NCBI RefSeq assembly: GCF_012927265.1
Contig: NZ_JABBGF010000001.1
Span: 62,001 to 126,000 of the forward strand
Reading direction: 5' to 3'
Origin: Chryseobacterium cheonjiense
GTDB taxonomy: Bacteria; Bacteroidota; Bacteroidia; Flavobacteriales; Weeksellaceae
Length of the DNA stretch: 64,000 nucleotides
Below the pieces are notes generated by a model. That model did no database searches and had not been told where the DNA came from. It saw only the letters and a program-made list of their open reading frames with translations. A program made the position numbers and the translations under genes. Positions 53,618 to 63,015 of the stretch are shown in pieces (position 1 is the first letter of the stretch; every line of letters begins with the position of its first letter).

Positions 53618-55162
53618 TTAAGCCACTTTTAGGCACTCATCAGTATTACACCATAATTCTGATTTAAAACTCGGTAAAACGCCCTGAGAATAGCTTAAAA
53701 ACAACTCCTGCACCATAGATTCCAGAACGGGAAACCAACTTTGAGTAGTACAGAAAGAATCATGTATAGTCCAAAGTGGCATATCAGGATTTGTTTCTGC
53801 AATTTGTTTTGTAATGGTATCAATTACACAATCAGATTCAACCTGTTGCAAAAGTTTGGGGAACAGTTTAAATGAATCTTTTTCATCGGAAGTCGTTTTA
53901 AAAACTTCGATACATTCGCACAACAAAGGAAAATGCTGTTTAAATATCAGATATTCTTTTGACGGTTTTTTGAGCGGAGTGTAAAGAATCTGTAATGTGA
54001 GTTTTTTCATCAAATCTCGTTTAGTCGGGAACTCTTTTACTTCTGCTTTACCAGTGTCTGAATTGTAAAATTTCTTTCTAAATACACCGTCATAATCAGG
54101 ATGAATATCTGTAAAAAATGGCATTAAAAATTCATAAAATTTACCTGTCAATACTGCTTTTTTCAACGGAGCAAATTCCTCTTGAAATACCTTACTAGAC
54201 GTGATTTGTTGTAATTTATGCTGGATAGTACCTATATTAACTATTCCAAACACTCTACTCATTATCTCTAAAATCTTACTATTACTCAAACTTTCCAATA
54301 CCAAAACCATAAAATAGGGTTGTGAGTTCTTAATATCCAGACTTTGGATTTTTTCACCATAATACGTCAAATATGGGCGGAATTTAGACGGCATATTGGT
54401 TAGATTCGTATGCAGTCTGTTATCCGAATCAGGTTTGCGAGAAATACGGTAACATTGCTCTCTAAACATTAATGCAGTGTACCAATAGCTATATGCTTTA
54501 GCCATTATAGGATTTAATCTGTTGTAGCTCAAACTGTATTTATTGTAGCAGAACTCAGATGACAAATCATCATTCAGACGGTCAAAATCAAGGAACAGCC
54601 CATCATCAAACCATTTGGAAAGATGCGGACAGTCATTGCTGATGTCTTCTTTCAAAAGATTTTTAACCAGAAATTTATCCGTCATTTCAAATATTGAAAA
54701 ATCCAAGCATTCAACACCCTCAAGATTGATATTTTCATAGTTGTATCGGTAGCGTTTACAGGTACGACCTTTTGAGTGACCTTTACCCTGCAAAAGACCA
54801 ATCTTTAAAAAATACTCAAAATACTTACTGTAATTGGAATCTTTCTTTTTCAATCGTTGGGAATCCATAGGTATGTACCCCCAAAGATATGTTTTGTCTT
54901 TTTGATACGCAGGAATACTGATAACTAAACTCAGGAAGTATAGGGCATTATTCATTTTGAACCCTTTGAACGGTTGTTCTACCTGAACTTTTTCCTGAAG
55001 ATAATTAACTATGATTGTAGGTAACACTACTTTCCATTTATAATCCTCATGATAAAAGGCTGATGCATTGATTTTACGGTTTGATTTTTTGCTTTTATAT
55101 TGTTGCATATTTGTTTGTTTTTTTCTTTGTTTCATATTGTTTCTTGTATTAAAAAAAGGCAC
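53618..55162 (-). CDS. Divergent family A polymerase-like protein (514 residues)
   Basis: The protein has, in the right order, the residues shared by Pol I and T7-type RNA polymerases. A motif A-like SLDIKNSQPYF has Asp276, preceded by LHTNLTNMPSKFRPYL. Motif B TKRDLMKKLTLQILY has Arg382, Lys386 and Tyr394, with the R-x3-K-x7-Y spacing of both enzymes. Motif C WTIHDSF has His467-Asp468. No exonuclease domain is present. The N-terminal 100 residues are basic and may bind DNA. It lies in the element core next to the HTH and integrase genes, so I infer a replication or priming role for the element. Alternative starts exist at 55135 and 55108. Confidence 0.6.
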   Translation of the reverse strand: MPFFNTRNNMKQRKKQTNMQQYKSKKSNRKINASAFYHEDYKWKVVLPTIIVNYLQEKVQVEQPFKGFKMNNALYFLSLVISIPAYQKDKTYLWGYIPMDSQRLKKKDSNYSKYFEYFLKIGLLQGKGHSKGRTCKRYRYNYENINLEGVECLDFSIFEMTDKFLVKNLLKEDISNDCPHLSKWFDDGLFLDFDRLNDDLSSEFCYNKYSLSYNRLNPIMAKAYSYWYTALMFREQCYRISRKPDSDNRLHTNLTNMPSKFRPYLTYYGEKIQSLDIKNSQPYFMVLVLESLSNSKILEIMSRVFGIVNIGTIQHKLQQITSSKVFQEEFAPLKKAVLTGKFYEFLMPFFTDIHPDYDGVFRKKFYNSDTGKAEVKEFPTKRDLMKKLTLQILYTPLKKPSKEYLIFKQHFPLLCECIEVFKTTSDEKDSFKLFPKLLQQVESDCVIDTITKQIAETNPDMPLWTIHDSFCTTQSWFPVLESMVQELFLSYSQGVLPSFKSELWCNTDECLKVA

Positions 55163-55309
55163 AGCAATAGCTCTCCATAGTTCCTTTACTACGGCTACAC
55201 CTTGAATTGTTAAAATTTTTGAAGATTTAAAAAGATTTGCAGACAGGCTTTTTACGCGCGATTAAAACCATGTCTGTGAAGCAATTGTTTATATTGCTAG
55301 TAAAGGATT
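55163..55309. other. Gene-free spacer, possible origin region
   Basis: The spacer between the polymerase-like and HTH genes holds an inverted pair CAGACA / TGTCTG around 55242-55275 and a small CG-rich step (ACGCGCG). Replication origins are often next to the replication protein, but nothing here proves one. Confidence 0.2.
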
Positions 55310-55648
55310 TTAGGCTACTTTTTTACCTTTTTTTGAGAAATAATCATCTACTTGATTCTGAAAGTCATTGAAATTATTTCTTTTGTGTTTTGTCATCCAT
55401 TCCAGCAGTTCCAATCTTTTAAAGTAAAGTTTACCATTGCCAGAAGATGAATAAATGGGTAAATCTGTTCCGACACTGCTGAGCTTATGAAGATAGCTTA
55501 CTTTATATCCTGTGAGTACCGCAGCTTCATTTACATCTAATACTTCTTTGTTTAAAATCGTTGACATTCGGACTGTTTCTTTCAGTTCCTTTAATTCGCT
55601 CAAAATGCTCATTAGCATTTCTTTAAATTCTGTTAAAATTTTTACCAT
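55310..55648 (-). CDS. Helix-turn-helix / excisionase-like protein
   Basis: The 112-residue protein has an N-terminal helix and then an HTH_17-type domain: VLDVNEAAVLTGYKVSYLHKLSSVGTDLPIYSSSGNGKLYFKRLELLEWMTKHKR. This is the usual small DNA-binding protein of Bacteroidota integrative elements and can act in excision or in control of the replication gene. It precedes the polymerase-like gene in the same direction. Confidence 0.8.
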   Translation of the reverse strand: MVKILTEFKEMLMSILSELKELKETVRMSTILNKEVLDVNEAAVLTGYKVSYLHKLSSVGTDLPIYSSSGNGKLYFKRLELLEWMTKHKRNNFNDFQNQVDDYFSKKGKKVA

Positions 55649-55802
55649 TGTTTTTCTTTTTTATTATCCAGCTTCGTTGCTGAATCCGTTTACAAAAGTA
55701 TGGCAGGAAATGCGGAAAGGTCGAGGAATACAGTATTCCGCAAAAAACAAAAACTCCCTGTATAAAGGAGTTTCAAGAGTTTTGTATTAAGTTTATGTGG
55801 AA

Positions 55803-56717
55803 TTACTGCGGAATATTTTGCAGATTTCCGACAATTTCATTAATAGCATTGATTTTTGTTGACTTTCTATTGCCTGTTTTCACATCACTAATTATCTTAC
55901 TTATGCCGTTTGGGGTTTTGGTTTTTGGGTTCTGTGAATCACCATTAGTCTGAAACTCGAATCTTTCTGCCCAGAAAGAATTAAAAAACATACTGTCCTG
56001 ATAATCTTCTTTGAAGAAATCCCGTAATGAATTAATCAAAAGACCTATGTCAGACTGATTTTTACCGATTAATCTTATCCTAGTTTCGGGAACAGTATCT
56101 ACATAAAAATGCTGTAAAAACACTTCTTTGGTGCAGGATTCATCAATAAATTTTTTTGACCAAAGATTTTCATGCAGTCGCCCGATAAAATCAAAATTTA
56201 ACCCAAAAACAGTTTGCTCTATTGGACTTTCCGACCTTTCAGTAGTAGGTCTTATTGTTCTAGTTGTAGTCGTGACTTGAGATTGTGGTGGAACTTCTGC
56301 CGTATCATCGCTTTTTGTCCTGCTGATAATGCGTTCTATTAATGATAATTCTTCCAAAATAACATGAAAATATTCATAACTGTTGTTATGTTGTTGTTTT
56401 TCCATACCTAATTTATGAGCCGTTATTCTGTTTTTGTAGTGATTTATCTGCAAAGCTCTGTTCGTAAAAGGTCGGTCGTAATATTTTAAGATTTCTTCTG
56501 TATAGTGTATTCTTAGATATTTTTGAAAATGCTTTAAGAGTTCCTGCTTATCATTTGCTCTTACAGGAGGCAGATTTTTATTGATAAATCTGGTCAAATC
56601 ATCGTCAGATTTGATTTTTAGTAATGTGTTTAATTTTTGGTAGCGAATGTCTGTATTTTGTGCAGGGTCAAGTCCAAGTTTTTCTGCTAATATTGTTGTA
56701 AGGCTTTTTTGTTCCAT
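55803..56717 (-). CDS. Unknown element protein adjacent to the integrase
   Basis: The 304-residue protein is helical at the N-terminus (TTILAEKLGLDPAQNTDIRYQKL), has a Thr-rich linker near residues 140-165 and a second domain with FLQHFYVDTVPETRIRLIGKNQ. It lacks motifs I know. It starts 16 bases after the integrase stop, so it is co-transcribed with the integrase. Proteins in this position are common in Bacteroidota elements but uncharacterised. Confidence 0.55.
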   Translation of the reverse strand: MEQKSLTTILAEKLGLDPAQNTDIRYQKLNTLLKIKSDDDLTRFINKNLPPVRANDKQELLKHFQKYLRIHYTEEILKYYDRPFTNRALQINHYKNRITAHKLGMEKQQHNNSYEYFHVILEELSLIERIISRTKSDDTAEVPPQSQVTTTTRTIRPTTERSESPIEQTVFGLNFDFIGRLHENLWSKKFIDESCTKEVFLQHFYVDTVPETRIRLIGKNQSDIGLLINSLRDFFKEDYQDSMFFNSFWAERFEFQTNGDSQNPKTKTPNGISKIISDVKTGNRKSTKINAINEIVGNLQNIPQ

Positions 56718-56733
56718 TTTGTCTATACTTTGG

Positions 56734-57957
56734 TTATGCTAATTTACTGAAAGCATCATCAATAATATCATCCTCAAAATCTTTCAAATATGAGTTTGTG
56801 ACAGCAACAGAAGAATGTCCCATTACTTGACTAATCACATCCGAAGAAACATTATTGAATTTTAAATGTGTGGCAAAGGAATGACGGCTTACATAGCTGG
56901 TTATATCTTCGTCAATTCCTGTTTGCTCTGCTATGAATTTCAGCCCAGAATTAAATATTCTTAAACATCTTCTGTATCTCCCGTGTAACTGCTTATCAAC
57001 AAGTCCATTTTTTAGGATAACAGGAAAGATATATTTTGTTGCTTCTGGTCTTACATAGCTTCTGTAATATTCCAAAATTTCTAATGCTTCTGCCCGTAAA
57101 GGAACATTAAAATCTCGACCTGTTTTGCTTCGGGTGTAATGCAGGCGGTCGCCTTTTATGCTATTCCATTCTAAAAATGCCATGTCTTTAAAATTCATTC
57201 CTCCAACATAGTAAGAAAACAGAAACATTTTGTAAGTGTCTGTATATTTGGGGAACTTTCCACAATCAAAACTTTTGAACATTGCAAACTGCTCTGTACT
57301 CAATGCGATTTTGCGAGATTGCATTTTTAATCTTTTCTGGATACTATAACTTTTGAATGGGTAATCTTCTTTTTTTGCATATCCTGACCGTATGGCAAGG
57401 TTAAATAATGTCCTTAAATCAGTCATTCTAATTCTTATAGTTGCGTTATTGCACGTTTTTGCTAAGAAATTTTCGTATTTTACTAAATATTCAAAATCAA
57501 TATCTTTAAATCTAAGGTCTTCGTTTTTATCAAATCTGAACAATGCTTGCATAGATTCTTTAATTGCTTTAGCATATCCAAATCTGGTTAATTCATCTAA
57601 TGAATCAACTCTCTGCTGAAAAAAATCTTTCACAGAAGTAGATTTTATCTTGTTACCTGCTGATTGTGTTAAGAATTTTGTAACAATATCATTTAAATTG
57701 TAATCAAGCTCTTCGGATTCCAGTTCTATTATTGCTTCATTAAGACGGGTATCTAGTTTTTTCAGAGTTTCGTTAATTTCACGTGCTTTGCCATGAGACG
57801 ATTTCACTTTTTTATTTTTGGCATCCCATTGATTCTCCTGTACGGAAAATGGTGTAGTCAAAATTTTAGATTTATTGCCTAGATATACTTTAAAAACAAT
57901 TGGAAGACTTCCGTCTGCTTTAGGTTTATTTCGTAGCATTAGTTGTGTTGTTGCCAT
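56734..57957 (-). CDS. Tyrosine recombinase (integrase) of the element
   Basis: The 407-residue protein has an arm-binding N-terminal domain (TTQLMLRNKPKADGSLPIVFKVYLG), a SAM-like core-binding domain (about 110-210) and a catalytic domain. Visible catalytic residues are the Lys in TRSKTGRDF, Arg358-His359 in SYVSRHSFATHL, His381 in MGHSSVAVT and the nucleophile Tyr390. The first catalytic Arg is replaced in YVGGMNFKDMAFLEW, as in IntDOT-type enzymes of Bacteroidota. It lies 138 bases inside attR and its start borders the GGTCAAG repeats. It should catalyse integration at the tRNA 3' end. Confidence 0.93.
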   Translation of the reverse strand: MATTQLMLRNKPKADGSLPIVFKVYLGNKSKILTTPFSVQENQWDAKNKKVKSSHGKAREINETLKKLDTRLNEAIIELESEELDYNLNDIVTKFLTQSAGNKIKSTSVKDFFQQRVDSLDELTRFGYAKAIKESMQALFRFDKNEDLRFKDIDFEYLVKYENFLAKTCNNATIRIRMTDLRTLFNLAIRSGYAKKEDYPFKSYSIQKRLKMQSRKIALSTEQFAMFKSFDCGKFPKYTDTYKMFLFSYYVGGMNFKDMAFLEWNSIKGDRLHYTRSKTGRDFNVPLRAEALEILEYYRSYVRPEATKYIFPVILKNGLVDKQLHGRYRRCLRIFNSGLKFIAEQTGIDEDITSYVSRHSFATHLKFNNVSSDVISQVMGHSSVAVTNSYLKDFEDDIIDDAFSKLA

Positions 57958-57958
57958 A

Positions 57959-57977
57959 GGTCAAGTTATAGGTCAAG
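57959..57977 (+). repeat. Right pair of GGTCAAG repeats, candidate integrase arm sites
   Basis: GGTCAAG occurs at 57959-57965 and 57971-57977, 12 bases apart, just upstream of the int start. It mirrors the pair at 37207-37225 in spacing and orientation. Weaker GTCAAA copies follow. Confidence 0.6.
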
Positions 57978-58095
57978 GTTGAAAGTCAAAAATAGTAAAA
58001 ATAAGTCAAAATTCAAAATGAATTATTGCTATAAGTGATTGAAAAACAGTATTATTGTAAATAAAAGTAAGCTAAAGTAAATACCGTGACCCCTT

Positions 58096-58160
58096 ACTCA
58101 TAATCAGGTGGTCCCTGGTTCGAGCCCAGGTGGGACCACTTTTTAAATCAAGCACTTACA
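58096..58160 (+). repeat. attR: 65-bp partial tRNA repeat
   Basis: The sequence is identical to 37115-37179 and contains the anticodon arm's 3' part through the acceptor arm and half of the terminator. The 5' part of the tRNA is absent, so no functional tRNA is encoded. Confidence 0.93.
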
Positions 58161-58180
58161 GAAATGTAGGTGTTTTTTTT
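58153..58180 (+). terminator. Original tRNA terminator left behind at attR
   Basis: CACTTACA (58153-58160) pairs with TGTAGGTG (58165-58172) around GAAA, followed by T8. Its loop and T run differ from the copy rebuilt at the left end. Confidence 0.75.
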
Positions 58181-58926
58181 GTGCTTTATTTTTTAATCGT
58201 GATGGGTAATATTGGTTGCCATTATCACAGATTTCATATCTTGTAAATCACATACCTCACCAATAAAATGGAAACTTACAGAACTTTTTGGCGGAAATAT
58301 AACTGAACCCATTACATGCTCCTTCTAAATTTCTAATGTAGATAATGCAAGTATTAATGATAGCACTGTTGCGGTTTTTTCAGAAGAATCAGAAGGATGA
58401 TAAAATTATCTTTCAATCCTGTCGGATCATGTGATATTCTTAATAAATGAAACATTTTTCGGGTCGGAAATAATTATTTTTCTTCACGCTCACTTTGTAA
58501 TGAAAAAAATCTTATTTTTGGAAAAACAAAAACACATACCATGAAAATTATACAAAATCTTATCGTAATTCTATCGTTTCCCGATACACAGAATCTTATC
58601 TGTTATTATTTTAAAAGTGATCCGAAATCTTAACTGTTTCCGGCACTATGTCTTTGGTTGTCACTGAATAATTATAAACTCTTTTAATTACGTCACGTTT
58701 TGACGTTATCGTATATTTTCTTTGTCAGTGAACAATCACAAAGCTGAAAGTATAGCAACGAAAATTTCAAATTAATATTAAAATAAAATATCAGATATGC
58801 TTCCCATTAAAAAGTAAGGTGGATATCTTCGCCGGAAACCACCTAAAAAAATAAGGCTGAAATCTGAAGTAACTTTGCTAAAAAGAGACTTCAGTTAATT
58901 ATATAAAACATAAATAAATCACACAA
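58181..58926. promoter_or_regulatory. Long upstream region of the 1354-residue gene
   Basis: This 746-base stretch has no gene I can support, only a 30-codon frame at 58541 (MKIIQNLIVILSFPDTQN) that could be a remnant. An inverted repeat, ACGTCA at 58690-58695 and TGACGT at 58701-58706, is a possible operator for the large gene downstream. Confidence 0.35.
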
Positions 58927-61900
58927 ATGACTACTAATAACAATACGTCACAAACACTATTCAGATTCGCAACGATGCGTAATGCTGAATTATCAGATCC
59001 CAAAAATAAAGAAAGAAGATTCATTTTCAGAGACTATAAAGCGCAAAAAGGTGTCTTTGATGAAAAATTATACTCATCTACTACCCTTAAAAAACTTTGC
59101 GAAAACCCTTCCACATTACCTTTAACAATCGAAACAGAACATTCTTTAAAAGAAGGGGATACTGCATTTTACGAACTGGCAGTCTGGATTGCCAGGAATA
59201 AAGCATCAGCCACAAAAGCAGAATTTGACGTTAAAATAAATGACTATAAAAACCTTCAGCACCAGTCTATTATCATAGATTCTAAAATTTGGGACAATCT
59301 GGTATATCAGGTAGTTACTCAGGAAGATTTTTATGCGAAGGAAACCTTAATGCATTTTTTGCATCTAAATCATATTTTGTTGCATTATGATGGTAATAGC
59401 GATGAGCAGTATGAAGATGTTATCAGGGCTAAAGTTGTGCTTCCGAAGGAGCTTTTCAAACCGGTAAATAACTTTTCCGGAAACAATGCCGTATCTAGAA
59501 TGAGCGAAAAAGAAAATAGCCAGATCCTGTATAACGACAAAAATATGAAGTTTGCAGAAGCCCAAATCTTATTAACTAAAAATCAGGAATTAGCCACAAA
59601 ACTGCAAGCCCAGGAAAACAGTTACAAAAAGCAATATCAGGAAGCGTATAGAGCTGCTACAGAAGCTTACGAACGGGAAGTAAAGCCTATCCGCGCAGAA
59701 TATGAGAGAAGTGTAGACGAAGCAGCCAATAGAAAAGCAGTTGTTGAAAGCAGAATCAAATACATTACTGATTTAACCATCACTAATCCTGATACTCTTG
59801 AAAGAGATCAAAAGCTAAAAGATGAACTGGACAGATTATATGAAGAACTTCTGGAAATTCGCCCTATTTCCCTGGAACTGCCGGATTTTAATTTTATTTA
59901 CGAGTCTGAAATTCAGGAAGAAAAACTCAGACAATCATTAACAGCCGAAGAACAGAATACATTAGACAGAATTTTGGAAGAAGCTTTCACATCGTTAAGA
60001 GCTGTTTCAACCTTTGCTGAAATCAACCAGGCTATTGTTCAGAATAATGCTTCTTTGCAGCAGACAGTTTTACAAAATACGGTTTTGAATAACCAGACTT
60101 TTACCACTATTGGAGGTGTGGTGGTACCTGTAATTAATAATACAGCAAATACCACTGGGCTTATAGGGTATAGTGTAAAAACAAATAACGTATCCAGCTC
60201 AGCGTGGTACATTATACTTACCCTGGAAAATTTTGCTTCCAATATAGTTTCTGCAAATTATAAAGCAAATGTTAACGGAACAGAAATTACTTCTAATACA
60301 GTAGTTTCATCTTTTGGCGGAACAAGTCTTTTATTTTATAACGGAACTGTCATTCCTGATTCCCAGACGCTACATATCAATGAGTTCAATTTAGAGGGAA
60401 CCGTTGTATTGGCCGACGGTAAAACGTACATCATGAGTGTTACTTTGGTAAGAGACCCTTCAGATATTAACAGGTTTCTTAAACAAGGCGTTTTTAAAGG
60501 AAGCAGTGTATTCAGGCCTGCACAGGTAGATATTGAAAACGGAGGACAGAATACCGAATACAGTGACGATATCTTTATCCCTTCAGGTTTCGGAATGAAA
60601 AATATTGGGATTACAGATTACAAGAAAGTAGAGCAGTCCACGTATTGCTATGTTGAAGGAGATGTGGCGCATATAGAAAACATCATGGCAAGGGAATATA
60701 AAGAAAGGGCTACCCGAAGATTAAAACGCAGTGAATCTCAGGTTACCACTTCTTCCGAAACGGAAAAAGAAAAGCTGACCGATACAACGTCTACCGAAAG
60801 GCACGAAATGCAGAGCGAAATTGCAAAAATCCTTCAGGAATCTAAAGATTTTGCCGCACAGGCAGGATTTAATGCTTCATGGGGATTTGGTGATAATAAA
60901 TACAGCTTAAATGCAGGAGCGAATTATGCAACTCACAATTCCAAAGAAGAAAGCAACCGGCAGGCTGTTACGGAAGCTAAGGATATTACGGCGAGAGCTT
61001 TGGATAGAATCGTGACCAAAGTAAAAGAAGAGCGTATCGACAAAATTATTGAAGAGTTTGAAGAAAACAATAAACACGGCTTTGATAATACCAAGGGGAG
61101 CAGTCATGTCGTTGGCGTTTACCGTTGGGTAGATAAAGTAGTTAAAAACCAGATCTACAATTATGGAAAAAGAATGATGTTTGAATTCATGATTCCGGAA
61201 CCTGCCAAACTGCACAATCTTGGGATGAAGGTTTCCAACAATTCAGAAAACCAATTGGTAAAACCGATTGACCCTAGAGAGTCTTCAATACAAAAAATAG
61301 ACAACTTTTCTTCCCTGCAAGATGAAACAAAATTGAAATACTGGATTAGCAAATATAATGTTGAAATTGATGATTTCCCGGTAGAGAGCAAATCTATAGG
61401 GTGGCAATATGGATTTAGTGATGAAACGGATGGCGCTATGTCAAACAATAAAGATTTTTCTTTAGATATTCCGGAAGGGTATTATACAAAATCCTGGAAT
61501 TTCGGACAGACAGGGCGTCAATATACTGGTTCAAACTGGGGAATTTCCGTTGGTAATGATATTCATATAGGTGGAAGTAACTATCAGACTTGGTATATGC
61601 AGAGAGCTTTAAACAAATTTGTTGAAAAGCTGCCTGTTTCGGTTTATTTTGACAGGTACTGGGCGGGTACGGTAGCTATTGAAGTACAGCTTACCATTCT
61701 TCCGGAATATAAAAACTCATGGTTCCAAAAAGTATTCAACAAAATCATTGAAGCCTACGAAACAGAACTTGCCAAATACGAACAGGCACTCACTGAAATA
61801 AAAGCGATGGGTGTTCAGATCAAAGGTTCCAATCCGGGCTTTTATCGAAAAATTGAAAATACGATTTTGAGAAGAAATTGTATTTCGTACATGCTCAACC

Positions 61901-62991
61901 AGAGTACGGGGGCAGACCTTACTTTCGGTAAGAAAAGATACTATACGAATGACGGGGCATTGGAAGAAACTTTTACCAACACCGATATTTTGGTAGATGG
62001 AAAATTAGACCGGTATGCGGCATTCATTAAATTCATGGAGCAGGCTTTTGAGTGGGAAATTATGAGCTATTATTTCTATCCGTACTATTGGGGAGAAAGA
62101 AAATCGTGGGCAGACCTGTATCAGTTTGATGATAACGATCCTGTATTCAGATCCTTTATGCAGTCGGGAATGGCGAGGGTAATCGTTACCGTTCGCCCGG
62201 GATTTGAAGAAGCAGTAAGGCATTTCTTAGCTACCGGACAGATCTGGAATGGCGGTGAGGTTCCGGTAATTGATGATCCGTTGTTCTTATCGATTGTAGA
62301 TGAGATGCGTTCACCAAAAGCAACCAAAGAAGGCGAACCGTGGAGAGAAAAAATTCCGACTTCCCTTACGATCCTTCAGGCAGATTCTATCGGTTTGAGA
62401 GTAGAAAAAGCATTGCCGTGCAACTGTGAACCCGGAGTAAAATTCGATGACAACTTGGGCGAAATGTGCGGAAGCAATTTTGAACTGAATACCAATCAGA
62501 TTGGCCAGTCTAATGATAAGTGGATGGAAATTAGTTTTAGTGGGTTGGATACTAATCTTCGTTTCATTGGACTTATGGATGAACAGCAATGCTTTCCCAG
62601 AGTTTATGAATGCTTAGGCAATATCATTACCATTGACAGAGATGCGTCATGGAAACCAAATGATTCCGTAATTAAAATACATAAAGTATTAGCGGATGAG
62701 GTTTCCTCCATTGAGGGAGTAGAAGCTTATGTGTTGGGAGATGATGGGATTACTTTCAAGATCAATGTAAGTAAGATCAAAAGCTTTACATTCACAAAGC
62801 CAGGAGGAGATGATTTTGTAGGAGGACACGATTTATTGAAGTTCTCTGTTGATCTGGAAAATTCGACCTTAAAGATTGCTTCTCCGGAATACAATAAATA
62901 CGGTTATGAAAGAATCCTGGATAAAGATGGACAAATCATTCCACAAGCCGAGTATCTTGATAAAGTTCCTCTAAGTAAATTTCTGGTATAA
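58927..62991 (+). CDS. Very large protein of unknown function (1354 residues)
   Basis: No signal peptide is present. Residues about 210-310 form a long charged coiled coil. A strand-rich part (about 380-510) follows. Then comes a second helical and charged stretch (REYKERATRRLKRSESQVTTSSETEKEKL, about 590-720), and the region SSHVVGVYRWVDKVVKNQIYNYGKRMMFEF leads to a mixed C-terminal half. I do not recognise the family; large coiled-coil plus beta proteins of this type can be phage, injection-device or surface components, but none of those is shown here. It is the first gene of a rightward set continuing beyond the window, with codon use like the core genome. Confidence 0.7.
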   Translation: MTTNNNTSQTLFRFATMRNAELSDPKNKERRFIFRDYKAQKGVFDEKLYSSTTLKKLCENPSTLPLTIETEHSLKEGDTAFYELAVWIARNKASATKAEFDVKINDYKNLQHQSIIIDSKIWDNLVYQVVTQEDFYAKETLMHFLHLNHILLHYDGNSDEQYEDVIRAKVVLPKELFKPVNNFSGNNAVSRMSEKENSQILYNDKNMKFAEAQILLTKNQELATKLQAQENSYKKQYQEAYRAATEAYEREVKPIRAEYERSVDEAANRKAVVESRIKYITDLTITNPDTLERDQKLKDELDRLYEELLEIRPISLELPDFNFIYESEIQEEKLRQSLTAEEQNTLDRILEEAFTSLRAVSTFAEINQAIVQNNASLQQTVLQNTVLNNQTFTTIGGVVVPVINNTANTTGLIGYSVKTNNVSSSAWYIILTLENFASNIVSANYKANVNGTEITSNTVVSSFGGTSLLFYNGTVIPDSQTLHINEFNLEGTVVLADGKTYIMSVTLVRDPSDINRFLKQGVFKGSSVFRPAQVDIENGGQNTEYSDDIFIPSGFGMKNIGITDYKKVEQSTYCYVEGDVAHIENIMAREYKERATRRLKRSESQVTTSSETEKEKLTDTTSTERHEMQSEIAKILQESKDFAAQAGFNASWGFGDNKYSLNAGANYATHNSKEESNRQAVTEAKDITARALDRIVTKVKEERIDKIIEEFEENNKHGFDNTKGSSHVVGVYRWVDKVVKNQIYNYGKRMMFEFMIPEPAKLHNLGMKVSNNSENQLVKPIDPRESSIQKIDNFSSLQDETKLKYWISKYNVEIDDFPVESKSIGWQYGFSDETDGAMSNNKDFSLDIPEGYYTKSWNFGQTGRQYTGSNWGISVGNDIHIGGSNYQTWYMQRALNKFVEKLPVSVYFDRYWAGTVAIEVQLTILPEYKNSWFQKVFNKIIEAYETELAKYEQALTEIKAMGVQIKGSNPGFYRKIENTILRRNCISYMLNQSTGADLTFGKKRYYTNDGALEETFTNTDILVDGKLDRYAAFIKFMEQAFEWEIMSYYFYPYYWGERKSWADLYQFDDNDPVFRSFMQSGMARVIVTVRPGFEEAVRHFLATGQIWNGGEVPVIDDPLFLSIVDEMRSPKATKEGEPWREKIPTSLTILQADSIGLRVEKALPCNCEPGVKFDDNLGEMCGSNFELNTNQIGQSNDKWMEISFSGLDTNLRFIGLMDEQQCFPRVYECLGNIITIDRDASWKPNDSVIKIHKVLADEVSSIEGVEAYVLGDDGITFKINVSKIKSFTFTKPGGDDFVGGHDLLKFSVDLENSTLKIASPEYNKYGYERILDKDGQIIPQAEYLDKVPLSKFLV

Positions 62992-63015
62992 TCTGATCAT
63001 TTAAAAAATAGAACA

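Larger units (their letters stand above)
37115..58160. mobile_element. tRNA-integrated element of about 21 kb with defence cargo
   Basis: Two 65-bp direct repeats bound the element, and a tyrosine recombinase gene lies 139 bases inside the right repeat. The right end carries int, an unknown gene, an HTH gene and a family A polymerase-like gene; the left end carries ardA and an oriT-like block. The middle is AT-rich cargo with several nucleases, a primase, a reverse transcriptase and an HNH gene. I see no relaxase, coupling protein, type IV secretion or phage structural genes. It is therefore best described as an integrative element that may be mobilised in trans, possibly with its own replication. 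Confidence 0.88.

Noticed and set aside
53522..53632. A 36-codon frame (MAISKDSQKRRSD...) after the HNH gene
   Set aside because: It overlaps the 3' end of the polymerase-like gene on the other strand and has no recognisable feature. Too weak to list.
58096..58147. A second tRNA gene
   Set aside because: Only the 3' part from the anticodon loop on is present; the D arm and 5' acceptor strand are missing.
58541..58633. A 30-codon frame upstream of the giant gene
   Set aside because: It looks like the start of a signal peptide but has no continuing protein; possibly a remnant, not a supportable gene.
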